From Lachnospiraceae bacterium (GTDB lineage: Bacteria; Bacillota; Clostridia; Lachnospirales; Lachnospiraceae), in the NCBI GenBank assembly GCA_021628825.1, contig JAJXRY010000001.1:1674001-1738000 (forward strand): a DNA stretch of 64,000 nucleotides. Reading direction: 5' to 3'. The position numbers were made by a program, and so were the translations under genes. A model generated the notes under the pieces. That model was not told where the DNA came from and searched no databases. It was given only the letters and a program-made list of their open reading frames with translations. Shown one piece after another: positions 1 to 9,163 of this stretch (the stretch's first letter is position 1; each line of letters starts with the position of its first letter).

Positions 1-957
1 TACCGTCCGCACCTGCGAGAAAAAGAACGGAAGCCAAGGAAGATAGGCAAGTATAGATAACCCTGCACAGAGCAGAACCATCCAGATTCCGTTCCGGGCG
101 CATATCCTGTTTTGCGCCTGTATGGTTACTTCGTTCTGTATGGTTACTTCGTTCTGTATTGTTTCTTCGTTCTGTATTGTTTCTTCGTTCTGTATTGTTT
201 TCCGGTTTTCTGCCTGTTCCTGATTTACCTGCACCTTATCACAGACAGATTTCCCAGCTTTGCTTCTGTGTACCATAACAGCGTAGAATACGAATACTGC
301 AATATAAATCGCAATCACAGCCACACAGGCATAATACTGGGTATATGCCGTGAGGATTCCATAAACCCAGAATAAAACCCAGTGTTTATTATCCTTCCAG
401 CATTTTGTGATACCATTTTCCCCATCAGATATTTTTCTCACTGGAAACGCCCGGACCAGTTCACAGCTATGTAAGAAAGCCGCTGTAATAAAGAATAATG
501 CCAGGGAATACATCCGGATCTCCACCGTATAGTTGGAGATCTGCGGCATGGTCATTACCAGAAACCAGAACAGTCCTGCAACATGCAGTCCGAAATTCTT
601 CCGGATCGCCGTCAATGTATAAACAAAGATTCCCACAAAGGGAAGCATCGATGCTATCTTGCACAGTACGATTGAAGAAGCCGCCGGAACCAGTACCTTT
701 CCAATATCATGAAAGAGCTTCAAATACCAGTAATAAAGCGGTGGATGCACGTCCCTTCCTGTCAGGACTGCAATTTCCTTATAACTATGCTGTATAAAAT
801 TCACTGAAAATACTTCGTCATACCAGATATCCTGTCCGAATGCCTGAAACAGACATACAAAAAAGGAAAGAATTCCCAGAATCAGAAAGAGAATTCCGCA
901 GCCATTCTTCCATTTTTCTTCCGGTGTTCCCAAAATAAGCTTATGTATTATCCTCAT
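1..957 (-). CDS. GT39/ArnT-like membrane glycosyltransferase, 3' end outside window
   Basis: The frame is open from an ATG at 957 to the window edge, so the C-terminus is missing. After one N-terminal membrane segment (about residues 16-34) comes a first outer loop with WYDEVFS and then DVHPPLYYWYLKLF. In GT-C enzymes of the GT39/ArnT type the acidic pair in this loop and the HPPLYY stretch mark polyprenyl-phosphate-sugar-dependent transferases. Several further hydrophobic segments follow, and the last visible one carries AYLPWLP, also usual in this family. A polar loop between membrane segments holds a six-residue tandem repeat (IQNEET/IQNEVT). The role, transfer of a sugar or a related group at the outer membrane face, is inferred. 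Specificity cannot be read. No frameshift is needed in this gene. Confidence 0.75.
   Translation of the reverse strand, partial: MRIIHKLILGTPEEKWKNGCGILFLILGILSFFVCLFQAFGQDIWYDEVFSVNFIQHSYKEIAVLTGRDVHPPLYYWYLKLFHDIGKVLVPAASSIVLCKIASMLPFVGIFVYTLTAIRKNFGLHVAGLFWFLVMTMPQISNYTVEIRMYSLALFFITAAFLHSCELVRAFPVRKISDGENGITKCWKDNKHWVLFWVYGILTAYTQYYACVAVIAIYIAVFVFYAVMVHRSKAGKSVCDKVQVNQEQAENRKTIQNEETIQNEETIQNEVTIQNEVTIQAQNRICARNGIWMVLLCAGLSILAYLPWLPFFFSQVRTV
118..201. repeat. 18-bp tandem repeat inside the membrane glycosyltransferase
   Basis: Four full 18-bp units and a partial fifth lie head to tail. On the minus strand each encodes IQNEET or IQNEVT. The period is a multiple of three, so unit number can change without breaking the frame. 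The two left units and the two right units are identical within each pair, which suggests recent duplication. Confidence 0.85.
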
Positions 958-1029
958 AATTGATATCCCACATTAATCTCCTGCGTCCTATTTCTCCTAC
1001 GCAGTACTCTGATCTGTCACTTATTTATC

Positions 1030-2478
1030 TTAACATGATCCCCCGGAAAAACAAAGCAATAAATAAAGCCGCTGTAGTTTTTCCACAGCGGTTTCTTCCC
1101 TGATATAACCGAATAACACTATTTTTTTCTTTCGCAGGATATTCCGGATTCCCAGCTCATACGTAACGAACAGCACCCCGGTAACGGTTACAAGCTGTGC
1201 ACGGTACGTAAAGAAGTAATGCAGATAAGCATGATTTTCAAGCACTATATAGCGCAGATACGGCACTGCACCAATCATCAGGATCAGCAGCAACAGGCGT
1301 CCGTCAAACTGTTTTGACCGGAAAAGATAAATAAGTGCCAGACAGACAAACAACACCGCAAGAAAGCTGATTGCGGCTACTCCCATTCCCATCGTATTAC
1401 GGAAGGGGAACAGGCTGCCCTGGTTACGGATGACCGCTCCCAGAAACCGCTGCATTCCGGATGCCTCCGGATCAAGATTCGTATTGCCAAGATATACCGT
1501 TCCTCCAATCCTTTCTCCCGCTGCCTTCATTGCCTCTTCAAATGCCTGCCTGCCAAGCACCGCCACAGCAAGAAGCCACTTGGTAATAAACATAATGACA
1601 TAAGAGCTTCCCCAGCAGAGCAGACCACAGAGCAGACGTCTGCTTTCCTGCCGGATGCTTTCCAGCTCTCCTGCCTGATAACGCAGGACAAGCAGCAGCA
1701 AAAATCGGCATGGTCACCGTCAGTGTCTCTGTTGTCAGAAAGTCAAAAAAAGCAGGTCCACACACCGGAAGCGCACAGAATTGCGTATACTCTCCGGTAG
1801 AAGGAGCCGGTATCGGTTCTGTGTGGAAACCAAAGCAGCAAAAGAATCAGAAAAATATTCATCAGAAGAAAGGTTGTAATATATTCTATACTGAATGCAC
1901 ACATCCAGGTCTGAACAATGACATTTCCCAGAAAATAGCAGACCGCCAGTGTTTTTGCCTTTTGCTTCCACATGAGTGCGATCACCGTAAGAGTAAGCAA
2001 TAACAGCACGACTCCCAGTATGATTCTCGCTCCGCGTATTCCCGTAAACACAAAAAGAGGACGAAGAAGAACCATTCCTCCGTGCCAGTAGCGGAAATAA
2101 TCAACGTCAGGTGTTTTATCACCTGCGAGGCTTTCGGCAAGGCTTACCTCCACTGACTGAAGCTCCGGATTATAATAGGAAGCTTTTATCAGGGAACGCA
2201 GCAGATCCTTCTTATCGATATGATATAAAAATATTCACAAGAATACAATCTGCATAATTATCCTGTCTGGTATTAAACTGTCCCTCCAGTAATAGAGGAA
2301 ACAGCTCGTGCTCTTCAAAGTAAGCCCCGCTCTCCACGCAGGACTCCCTGATCATGCTCTTCGGAATCCATCCGGTTATCATAAGGAGCAGCATCGCACA
2401 CAAAATGCTTGCTATTACAACTCCTGCCATACCAACCAAAGATTTCCACTGCTTCTCCACTGTTCTTTTCGTCCTCAT
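1030..2478 (-). CDS. polytopic membrane protein of unknown function (frameshifted)
   Basis: Three frame segments read as one protein of about 480 residues if single bases are removed from homopolymers near 2230, 1747 and 1700. It begins with a lysine/arginine-rich leader and a membrane anchor (about residues 15-36). An outer region contains EHELFPLL, then YWHGGMVLLRP, then eight or so hydrophobic segments. The YWHG motif and the general plan match an uncharacterised Lachnospiraceae membrane protein family, as far as I can recall it. No catalytic motif is visible. Its position next to GT39-like genes suggests a cell-surface role, but that is only context. Confidence 0.6.
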
Positions 2479-2522
2479 ATTTGTTTATTCTGTTTTCAGG
2501 CTGTTCCGTTCAGGGAAAAGGG

Positions 2523-3375
2523 TTAGTTCCATCCGTACAAATTGCCAAGATAGGTAAATCCATAGAACAGCTCACTGTCTGCCGGTGCCTGTCCTGCCGG
2601 AATCGTAAAGCTCTTTCTGCTTCCGTCCGTATCGGTAAAGGTCGTCTTAAGCGATACATCCGGTCTCTTCGCAAGCTCTTCCATCATTCTTCTGGTATAG
2701 CAGCGGAACGGATCCGAATTCCATTCCACAACCGCATTCTGCGGTGCATTCTGTATTGCCCCGCAATATTTATGGAAATAAACAAGTGAAGCTGATATCC
2801 GGTATTCATCATCTACCGCTCCGCATTCGCACCTATGCTGCATCAGGCCGTCGCTCTCAAGCGTTGCTTCCAGCGTTTCCACCCATTGGAAGCTGTGCTC
2901 GTGGCTTGCTACGAGCTGCGCCGGCTGCACCGGCTGCACTTCTTCATTTGATTTCAGAGGATATCTCACCATCCAAAAAGTATTCCCCCACACTGCTTTC
3001 TTAACAGAATATGTATACCCAGCAGGTAGTGTTACTGATACATATACAGGGGGTGTAAATGATCCAGCAGAGTTCTCTAGAATCTTGACACTATATTTCG
3101 GCTCCGGCCAAGGAGATTTCGTCTGGTTGTTGAAATCCTCCTCAATTTTATCCTCATTCTTATCATCATATATATAGACAGCTATGTCTCCACTATACTT
3201 ATAAGAATGATAAAGTGTTGTTCCTCCATGAATGTTGTCACCTACATTAATTTTTTTCAAAATCAATTTTAGCTTCATCCGCCAGCACCATCATGCCCGT
3301 TCCAAACATCATCGTAAATGCAAGCACAAGTGCAAGCAATCCCTTCATTCTTTGAAATAATACCTTCTTTTCCAT
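2523..3375 (-). CDS. secreted protein with H-x-H...C-x-C segment
   Basis: The start chosen is the ATG at 3375 behind a G-rich ribosome site. It gives MEKKVLFQRMKG followed by a hydrophobic signal peptide ending VLA, with cleavage before DEA. The mature part is in another frame: an A7 run near 3252 must lose one base. The mature protein is about 250 residues, with no membrane anchor. In its middle it has HEHSFQWVETLEATLESDG followed by HRCECGA. That pattern is common as a short metal-binding-like repeat in Lachnospiraceae surface proteins. Function is unknown. It is divergent from the gene at 3551. Confidence 0.6.
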
Positions 3376-3416
3376 CTCCATCTCCCCCCCTATTGAATAT
3401 AGCTTTCTTATATAAC

Positions 3417-3445
3417 AATTTAGCATATCCGTCCATGGAGTTCAA
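3417..3445 (-). promoter_or_regulatory. sigma-A-like promoter for the secreted protein gene
   Basis: On the minus strand TTGAAC and TAAATT are separated by 17 bases, about 45 bases upstream of the start at 3375. Confidence 0.5.
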
Positions 3446-3462
3446 TAGGTTTGGAATGAAAT

Positions 3463-3491
3463 TTGACAGCAATGACGATCTATTGCATAAT
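3463..3491 (+). promoter_or_regulatory. sigma-A-like promoter for the GT39-like gene
   Basis: TTGACA (3463-3468) and CATAAT (3486-3491) are separated by 17 bases, 60 bases before the ATG at 3551. Confidence 0.65.
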
Positions 3492-3550
3492 GAAAAAAAT
3501 CCTGTTATGATGCAGGAACCAAATAGTAAGCGTAGAGCGAGGAATCATTC

Positions 3551-5093
3551 ATGAGTAAAAAAGCATTCCATTTTTTTCAGGACATTGCAAAGCACCGTAC
3601 CGCCATCATGATCGGCATATTCTTTCTGTATACTGTATTCATGCAGGCATGCCCTTCTCTTGCCGGCTTATCCCATGAGTATAAAACCGGCATGTTTGTT
3701 GTAATCCTGCTTCTTTATCTGGCAGGGTGCTTTTTCATGACAAAGAAAAAACACCTTACCACAGACGATAAGGTATTTCTGCTGATTACCGGCGGCGTAA
3801 TTCTGCGGAGCTATTATGTGATCTGCACCGGCGTGGTTGACCGCCAGCATGACGAAGGCTACTTCTCCGGATTGTCCGATGATCTGATTAATCCCGGCCA
3901 CCTCGGCTATATCGAATACCTGTGTAAGTTCGGGCATCTTCCGGATTTCAGCCCTTATAAGCTGTTCTCCTATTATCATCCGCCCTTTCACCACATCCTT
4001 TCCTGCCTGTTCATTGATCTGCAGATGCTGTTTGGTGCCGGTGACCGTCTGGCGTTTGAAAACATCCAGGCTCTGACCCTTTTATATTCCAGTCTGTGTC
4101 TTACCGTCGGATATGGTGTTTTAAAGAAAATCAAGTGCTCCGATACCTGTATGGTACTCGCCATGGCACTGCTCACGTTCCACCCGGGCATGATCTATAT
4201 GTCTGCAAGTGTCAATAACGATATGTTATCGACACTGCTTACCTTTACCTGCTTTTACTTTGCCCTGTGCTGGATGGAGCATAAATCTCTGAAAAATCTC
4301 ATTCTTATTGCCTTATCGTTAGGCTTTGGAATGATTACCAAATTAAATGTTGCCGTGATGGCATTCCCTCTGGCGGCCGTTTTCCTGATGCATTTTGTGA
4401 AAGAATGCAAAGCCGGACGCGTCTGGAAATCCATCCGCGAATTTGCCATTTTCGGTGTCCTGACTGCCGGGATCGGTCTTTCCTGGGTAATCCGGAACCT
4501 CGTTTTCTACAATACAAATCCGGGTGTACCGATTCTGCCTCCGGAATCCGAGCAGTACATCGGCAAGTTCTCCTACCAGCAGATTTTCGGACTTCCTGCC
4601 TCTATGGAGCTTGCTTATCCGTTCCACACCATCAACGGAAATACCATCTGCAACACCTGGCAGATTCTGTTCCGGACCTCCATTTTTGACGAAGTCCGTC
4701 CGGAATTATCCGATTTCCTTTTACAGTGCTGCCGTGTTGCCCTGATTCTTGCAGCGACGCTCGGTATTTTATTATTTGTCATCAACATCCTCATGGCAAT
4801 CCGGGAAATCCGCAAAGGAAACCGTGAGCTTGGCGTATTCCTGCTGGTTGGTTACGTTCTCGTTGTACTGACCTTTATTGCTTTTTATTATCAAGTACCC
4901 TTATACCTGCAGTGCCAACTTCCGCTACGTGGTGGTCGGACTTCTGTTCTCCGTCATCGGACTGATCCAGTTCTGTGACCGCTCCCGCATGGAAAGCAGG
5001 GTACATCAGATCTGTGCAGCCATATTGGAATATCTGGTACTTGCCTTTGTCATCCTCATCACACTGGTTCTGCTTACCTGGAATCAGTGGTAG
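3551..5093 (+). CDS. GT39-like membrane glycosyltransferase (one frameshift)
   Basis: About 514 residues after correcting a T5 run near 4886. The first frame ends in nonsense after AFYYQ, while the next frame gives YPYTCSANFRYV and a last membrane helix, the expected end of this family. An N-terminal membrane helix is followed by an outer loop with RQHDEGYFSG and SYYHPPFHHILS. A later SASVNNDMLST fits the GT-C fold, and I count about ten hydrophobic segments. It probably transfers a sugar from a lipid carrier at the outer face; acceptor and donor are unknown. The start has a GAGGAA ribosome site eight bases upstream and its own promoter. Confidence 0.7.
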
Positions 5094-5165
5094 ACCACAG
5101 CCATTCAGAATATGGAAGAGGAATTTTAAACAGATACTGTCAAGATTATATAAGGAGATCCTGAA

Positions 5166-5432
5166 ATGTTTCGTTTATGGGCTAAAATATTTAAAGAGAA
5201 TCATTTAATCAAAGACGTGGTGATCTGCAATGATCAGGAGAATACCCGTACCCATAAGGTGTTTCAGGCACTGGATGAGGCCTGTTATGAACTGGATCTT
5301 ACCCGTCCTATCTGGCTGGATCTCAATATCAGGGACTTTAAACGCCATTCCAAAACACGTTTTACACAGGACAGCTTCATTGAGCATATTGATTTTGATT
5401 ATCTCGAAATTCAGGTCATTGAAGAAGATTAA
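5166..5432 (+). CDS. conserved small protein, unknown function
   Basis: An 88-residue intact reading frame, rich in charged residues, starting MFRLWAKIF and ending DYLEIQVIEED. It carries the phrases RTHKVFQALDEACYELDL and FTQDSFIEHIDFDYLE. I recall close relatives across Lachnospiraceae annotated only as hypothetical. No signal peptide or membrane segment is present. A GGAG ribosome site stands about eight bases before the ATG, and a strong terminator follows. It may be co-transcribed with the membrane protein upstream (73-base gap). Confidence 0.7.
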   Translation: MFRLWAKIFKENHLIKDVVICNDQENTRTHKVFQALDEACYELDLTRPIWLDLNIRDFKRHSKTRFTQDSFIEHIDFDYLEIQVIEED

Positions 5433-5446
5433 AATTTGATTTTTAA

Positions 5447-5486
5447 AGGGTCTGTGCAGGATTTTTTTCCGCACAGGCCCTTTTTC
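5447..5486 (+). terminator. intrinsic terminator
   Basis: GGGTCTGTGC pairs with GCACAGGCCC (one G-T pair) around a T-rich loop and is followed by five T residues. It ends the transcript of the small protein gene. Confidence 0.85.
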
Positions 5487-5504
5487 TGTTTGTGAATAAA
5501 ACGA

Positions 5505-5533
5505 TTGACACTGCATATCTTATGTAGTAGTAT
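5505..5533 (+). promoter_or_regulatory. sigma-A-like promoter for the HlyIII-family gene
   Basis: TTGACA and TAGTAT with a 17-base spacer, about 60 bases before the start at 5594. Confidence 0.65.
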
Positions 5534-5593
5534 TTATTTATTCCTAATGTAGTTTTTGAATACTATGTGTCGTCATTAAAGGAGGTTTTTATT

Positions 5594-6278
5594 ATGCAAA
5601 TTACAATTCGTGAGCCCGGAAGTGCTCTTACCCATTTTATAGCAATGTTACTGGCAGCCTTTGCTGCTGCTCCGTTATTAACCAAGGCAGCGCTCTATGC
5701 AAGCCGGGAATCCATTATCGCACTCAGTATTTTCTGCGTGAGCATGATCCTTTTATATGGAGCAAGTGCAACCTACCACTCCTTGAACCTGTCCGGGCGC
5801 CCCTTACGCATCTTCCGTAAGATTGATCACATGATGATTTTCATACTAATCGCCGGTTCTTATACCCCGATCTGCCTGACTGTCCTTGGTGGGAAGCTTG
5901 GTTATACCCTGCTTGCCGTTATCTGGGGTCTTGCCCTGTTCGGCATGATCCTGAAAGCCTGCTGGATCACCTGTCCCAAGTGGTTTTCCTCTGTGATCTA
6001 CATTGCCATGGGCTGGGCCTGTGTTGCCGTATTCGGTCCACTCCTTCAGGTACTTCCCACTGCTGCCTTCCTCTGGCTGCTTGCCGGTGGCATCATCTAC
6101 ACCATCGGCGGTGTGATTTACGCCTTAAAAGCTCCCCTTATTTAATGCAAAGCATGAGTTCTTCGGCTCCCACGAAATTTTCCACCTCTTCGTCATGGCC
6201 GGGAGCTTCTGCCACTTTATTTTTCATGTATTGCTATGTGGCTTAGTGTTGTATAAATTTCTACCATCTTATTTTTAA
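5594..6278 (+). CDS. hemolysin III / YqfA (PAQR-like) membrane protein (one frameshift)
   Basis: The start at 5594 has AAAGGAGG ten bases upstream. The protein of about 228 residues has seven membrane segments. Family marks are GASATYHSL in the second helix region, KIDHMMIFILIAGSYTP, and near the end HEIFHLFVMAGSFCHF. The serine, aspartate and histidines of these motifs form the presumed metal site of CREST/PAQR hydrolase-like proteins. The last two histidines are only reached if the A4 run near 6128 loses one base. Otherwise the protein would stop before its last helix. The family is known, but its cellular role in bacteria is unclear; hemolytic activity should not be assumed. Confidence 0.85.
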
Positions 6279-6298
6279 ATTTTACAGATTAAATAATG

Positions 6299-6328
6299 CA
6301 AAAAAAGGATCCGTATGGGTCCTTTTTA
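6299..6328 (+). terminator. intrinsic terminator
   Basis: An AAAAAGGA/TCCTTTTT stem follows the HlyIII-family gene. The A-run and T-run on the two sides make it usable from both strands. Confidence 0.75.
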
Positions 6329-6401
6329 TATTCATAAGCATTCCATAATACTATTAAGAACAACATTATCCCATATCATATCGAATCAAACAGTTACATC
6401 A

Positions 6402-6618
6402 GTAGCCCAAAATACTTGTTCATGTTCCTATGGAGGGACTTAGAAGTTCTTCTATTTCGTCCAAAAAACAGCAATGCCCGGACACGGATGTCCGGGCAAA
6501 ACGCAATCGAACCCGGATGGTTCGTTGCGTTGGTTGCGTACCTTATCAACAATCAACATCGAAATAGTTAGAGCTTCTTAGTTCCGGAATCCCGAACATG
6601 AACAAGTATTTTGGGCTT
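6402..6618. other. structured palindromic intergenic element, about 215 bp
   Basis: The outer arms AGCCCAAAATACTTGTTCAT and its reverse complement lie at 6403-6422 and 6598-6617. The pairing continues imperfectly inward to CTATTTCG/CGAAATAG (near 6452 and 6559). Inside are two perfect hairpins: TGCCCGGACA/TGTCCGGGCA (6475-6498) and AACGCAA-CGAACC/GGTTCG-TTGCGTT (6500-6531). It occupies the gap between the convergent HlyIII and galE genes. It could be a non-coding RNA, a MITE-like mobile element or a large bidirectional terminator. No target-site duplication is evident, and I do not recognise it as a named RNA family. Confidence 0.7.
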
Positions 6619-6649
6619 CCCACAACCACTTCATCACGTCATATTAAAA

Positions 6650-7675
6650 TCACTTTACATCCGCATATCCATTGGGATTCATACTCTGCCATCTCCAGGA
6701 ATCCTCGCACATATCCTTAATATCATACTGTGCTTCCCATCCCAGTTCTCTCTTTGCCTTATCCGCATTGGAATAGCATGTGGCAATATCTCCGGCACGG
6801 CGCGGTTTAATCACATACGGAATCTTCACACCGGTAGCAGCTTCGAAGTTCTTCACAATATCCAGAACGCTGTAGCCCTTTCCGGTTCCCAGATTATAAA
6901 TTGCCAGTCCGACCTTCTCATCGAGCTTTTTAATCGCTTTCACATGACCGATGGCAAGATCGACAACATGAATATAATCACGTACTCCGGTTCCATCCGG
7001 GGTATCATAATCGTTACCAAATACGCCAAGCTCTTTCAGCTTACCAACCGCAACCTGTGTCACATATGGCATGAGGTTATTCGGAATACCATTCGGGTTC
7101 TCGCCGATCAATCCGCTCTTATGTGCGCCAATCGGATTAAAAATATCTTAACAGAATCACATTCCATTCCGGATCTGCCTTCTGCATATCGGTAAGAATC
7201 TGCTCTAACATGGACTTCGTCCAGCCGTAAGGATTGGTGCACTGTCCCTTGGGACACTCCTCTGTGATCGGGATCATCGCCGGATCCCCGTAAACCGTTG
7301 CCGAGGAGGAGAAGATGATGTTCTTCACGCCATGCTGCCGCATCACATCCAAAAGGGTCAGCGTACCTGCAATATTATTCTCGTAATATTCCCAGGGCTT
7401 CTGTACAGACTCCCCAACGGCCTTAAGACCTGCGAAATGAATACAGGAATCAATGCTCTCTTTTTCAAAAAAATCTGATTCAGTGCCTCACGGTCAAGGA
7501 TGTCTGCTTCATAAAAGGTAACCGGCTTTCCGGTGATCTTCTCCACTCTTTTTAAACTTTCCTTGCTGGAATTGCTTAAGTTATCCACAACAACCACTTC
7601 ATATCCGGCATTCTGAAGCTCTACTACGGTATGACTTCCGATATATCCGGCACCTCCGGTTACTAAAATTGACAT
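6650..7675 (-). CDS. galE: UDP-glucose 4-epimerase GalE (frameshifted)
   Basis: Interconverts UDP-galactose and UDP-glucose in the cytosol with tightly bound NAD. The start at 7675 (MSILVTGGAGYIGSH) has GAGGAG upstream. Visible are the NAD-binding GGAGYIG, the FSSSATVYG strand with the active-site serine/threonine, and the catalytic Tyr-Lys pair in YGWTK. The end WEAQYDIKDMCEDSWRWQ is typical of the family. Length after correction is about 340 residues, the usual size. Two homopolymer breaks need correction: an A7 run (plus strand) near 7468 and an A5 run near 7143. It lies downstream of the UDP-sugar pyrophosphorylase gene, forming a nucleotide-sugar pair that could feed the polysaccharide locus. 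Confidence 0.95.
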
Positions 7676-7794
7676 TTTTCTCTCCTCGCTTTCCTTAAGG
7701 ACTTTGTTTTCTATGGCCTCATTATATGCTTCCCGAAACAGATTCACAATACAGAAATGTTACCCTTATCTGTCAAAATGTTGTCTGGAGGCAA

Positions 7795-9021
7795 TTATAA
7801 TTCAATTCCATTTAACTTACACAGCTCTCTTGCGCTCTCCACAGAATCCACACCGGTTGCATTTTTGATGGGTGCAAACTCTTTGCTGCGCTCTACCTCA
7901 AATGGCAGACAGTTTTCCATTTCATGGATCATATCCAGCACAAGCTGTTCAAATTTATATCCGTTGGGAGCTTCCGGCTTCACCTTTTCTCCCTGTTCAT
8001 TCAAATAAGGGATCTTCTTTTCTACCACATGCAGGGGAAGATTCTTCTCGCGGATCTTCTCAAGCTCGGAAATCCGGAACAGATAATTCAGAATCACCCC
8101 GAAGTTGTAGGCCGGATCACCTGCCGCATCCTTTGCATCACGCATTTTTTCTGTCAGTTCATAATATTCCACGATAGACGGTCTGCCATCCTCTAAGCAC
8201 ATGACACCAACCTTTTCGTCCGGTGTTACCTTCTTTACCACCTTCGAACCGGCTACACATTGATTTTCCAGAACCGCACCAACAAAAACCGGATCTGCAA
8301 TCCGCTGTAACACATTATCTACCGCAAAGATGTTCAGCCATTCCACACCATCTTCCATTGCTTTCTGTGCAATGCCCCATTTATGCATGGACAGATACCA
8401 GCCGCCGTTTCCATTCGGAGATGTGGACATTTTCCACTTTTCTTCCAGATAAACCTTACCTTCATAATCGGTGGCGGGCGCCATCTCCTGCATAAAGAAA
8501 GTGATATGATCCGCTGCATAGCCGAAGTAATTGTGCTCTTTCAAAAACGCGGTTGTTGCCTGATGATTCTTGTCACTGGTCATAATATAAAGCGGAATGT
8601 ATACTCCGGCTTCCTTCACGACATCCATCAGATTTTCAATAAGACGCTGGAAGATATAAACCTCCTTTGTGAGACCAATATTAAACATTCCCTTTGGATT
8701 ATCGGATCCCAGCCGGGTCCCCATTCCACCTGCAAGCAATACCGCGCCAACCTTGCCCTCACGGATCGCCTGTAAGCCGGTTTCCTTAAACTGTGCCCTT
8801 TTCTCTTCGATCTCCTTAAGCTGCATGGCGGCAAGAGGAGTAATCACGCCCCTCTGTAGTTCTTTCTTTCCAGCCTTCACAGCATCCAGAATCGAAAAAT
8901 CCGTATCCTCAATCTGCTTTAACAGTGCTTCCCTCTGTTCCCCGGAAAGCTCCTCATAATATCTTAAAACCTGCTCCTGGCCTGCCTTATACAGTTTGTC
9001 CTTTGCTTCCTGAAAATTCAT
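7795..9021 (-). CDS. UDPGP-family UTP:sugar-1-phosphate uridylyltransferase
   Basis: Intact protein of 408 residues. It belongs to the UDPGP/UAP1-like family (not the GalU family) and makes UDP-glucose or UDP-N-acetylhexosamine from UTP and a sugar 1-phosphate. The nucleotide-binding loop is LLAGGMGTRLG (near residues 95-105), followed by NPKGMFNIGL. Substrate-contact segments SPNGNGGWYLSM and FAVDNVLQRIADP are present. C-terminal KYEQ-like and FAPIKNATGVDS segments fit the UAP1 branch. Substrate preference (glucose, galactose or GlcNAc) cannot be told from sequence alone. It is about 120 bases upstream of galE on the same strand, consistent with a Leloir-type role. Confidence 0.88.
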   Translation of the reverse strand: MNFQEAKDKLYKAGQEQVLRYYEELSGEQREALLKQIEDTDFSILDAVKAGKKELQRGVITPLAAMQLKEIEEKRAQFKETGLQAIREGKVGAVLLAGGMGTRLGSDNPKGMFNIGLTKEVYIFQRLIENLMDVVKEAGVYIPLYIMTSDKNHQATTAFLKEHNYFGYAADHITFFMQEMAPATDYEGKVYLEEKWKMSTSPNGNGGWYLSMHKWGIAQKAMEDGVEWLNIFAVDNVLQRIADPVFVGAVLENQCVAGSKVVKKVTPDEKVGVMCLEDGRPSIVEYYELTEKMRDAKDAAGDPAYNFGVILNYLFRISELEKIREKNLPLHVVEKKIPYLNEQGEKVKPEAPNGYKFEQLVLDMIHEMENCLPFEVERSKEFAPIKNATGVDSVESARELCKLNGIEL

Positions 9022-9163
9022 ACCTTCCCTCCATTTCCGGCTCTTTCCCGATTCGAAATTGCCCTATATTCCGAAGTGCAGCATTCCCCTTCTCATACAT
9101 TCGATTATAGAGTATTACCCATGATTATGCAAATATTTACCGGTCTCACGGATATTTAAACAA

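Noticed and set aside
6611..7195. 194-residue plus-strand frame opposite galE
   Set aside because: Shadow of the well-supported epimerase.
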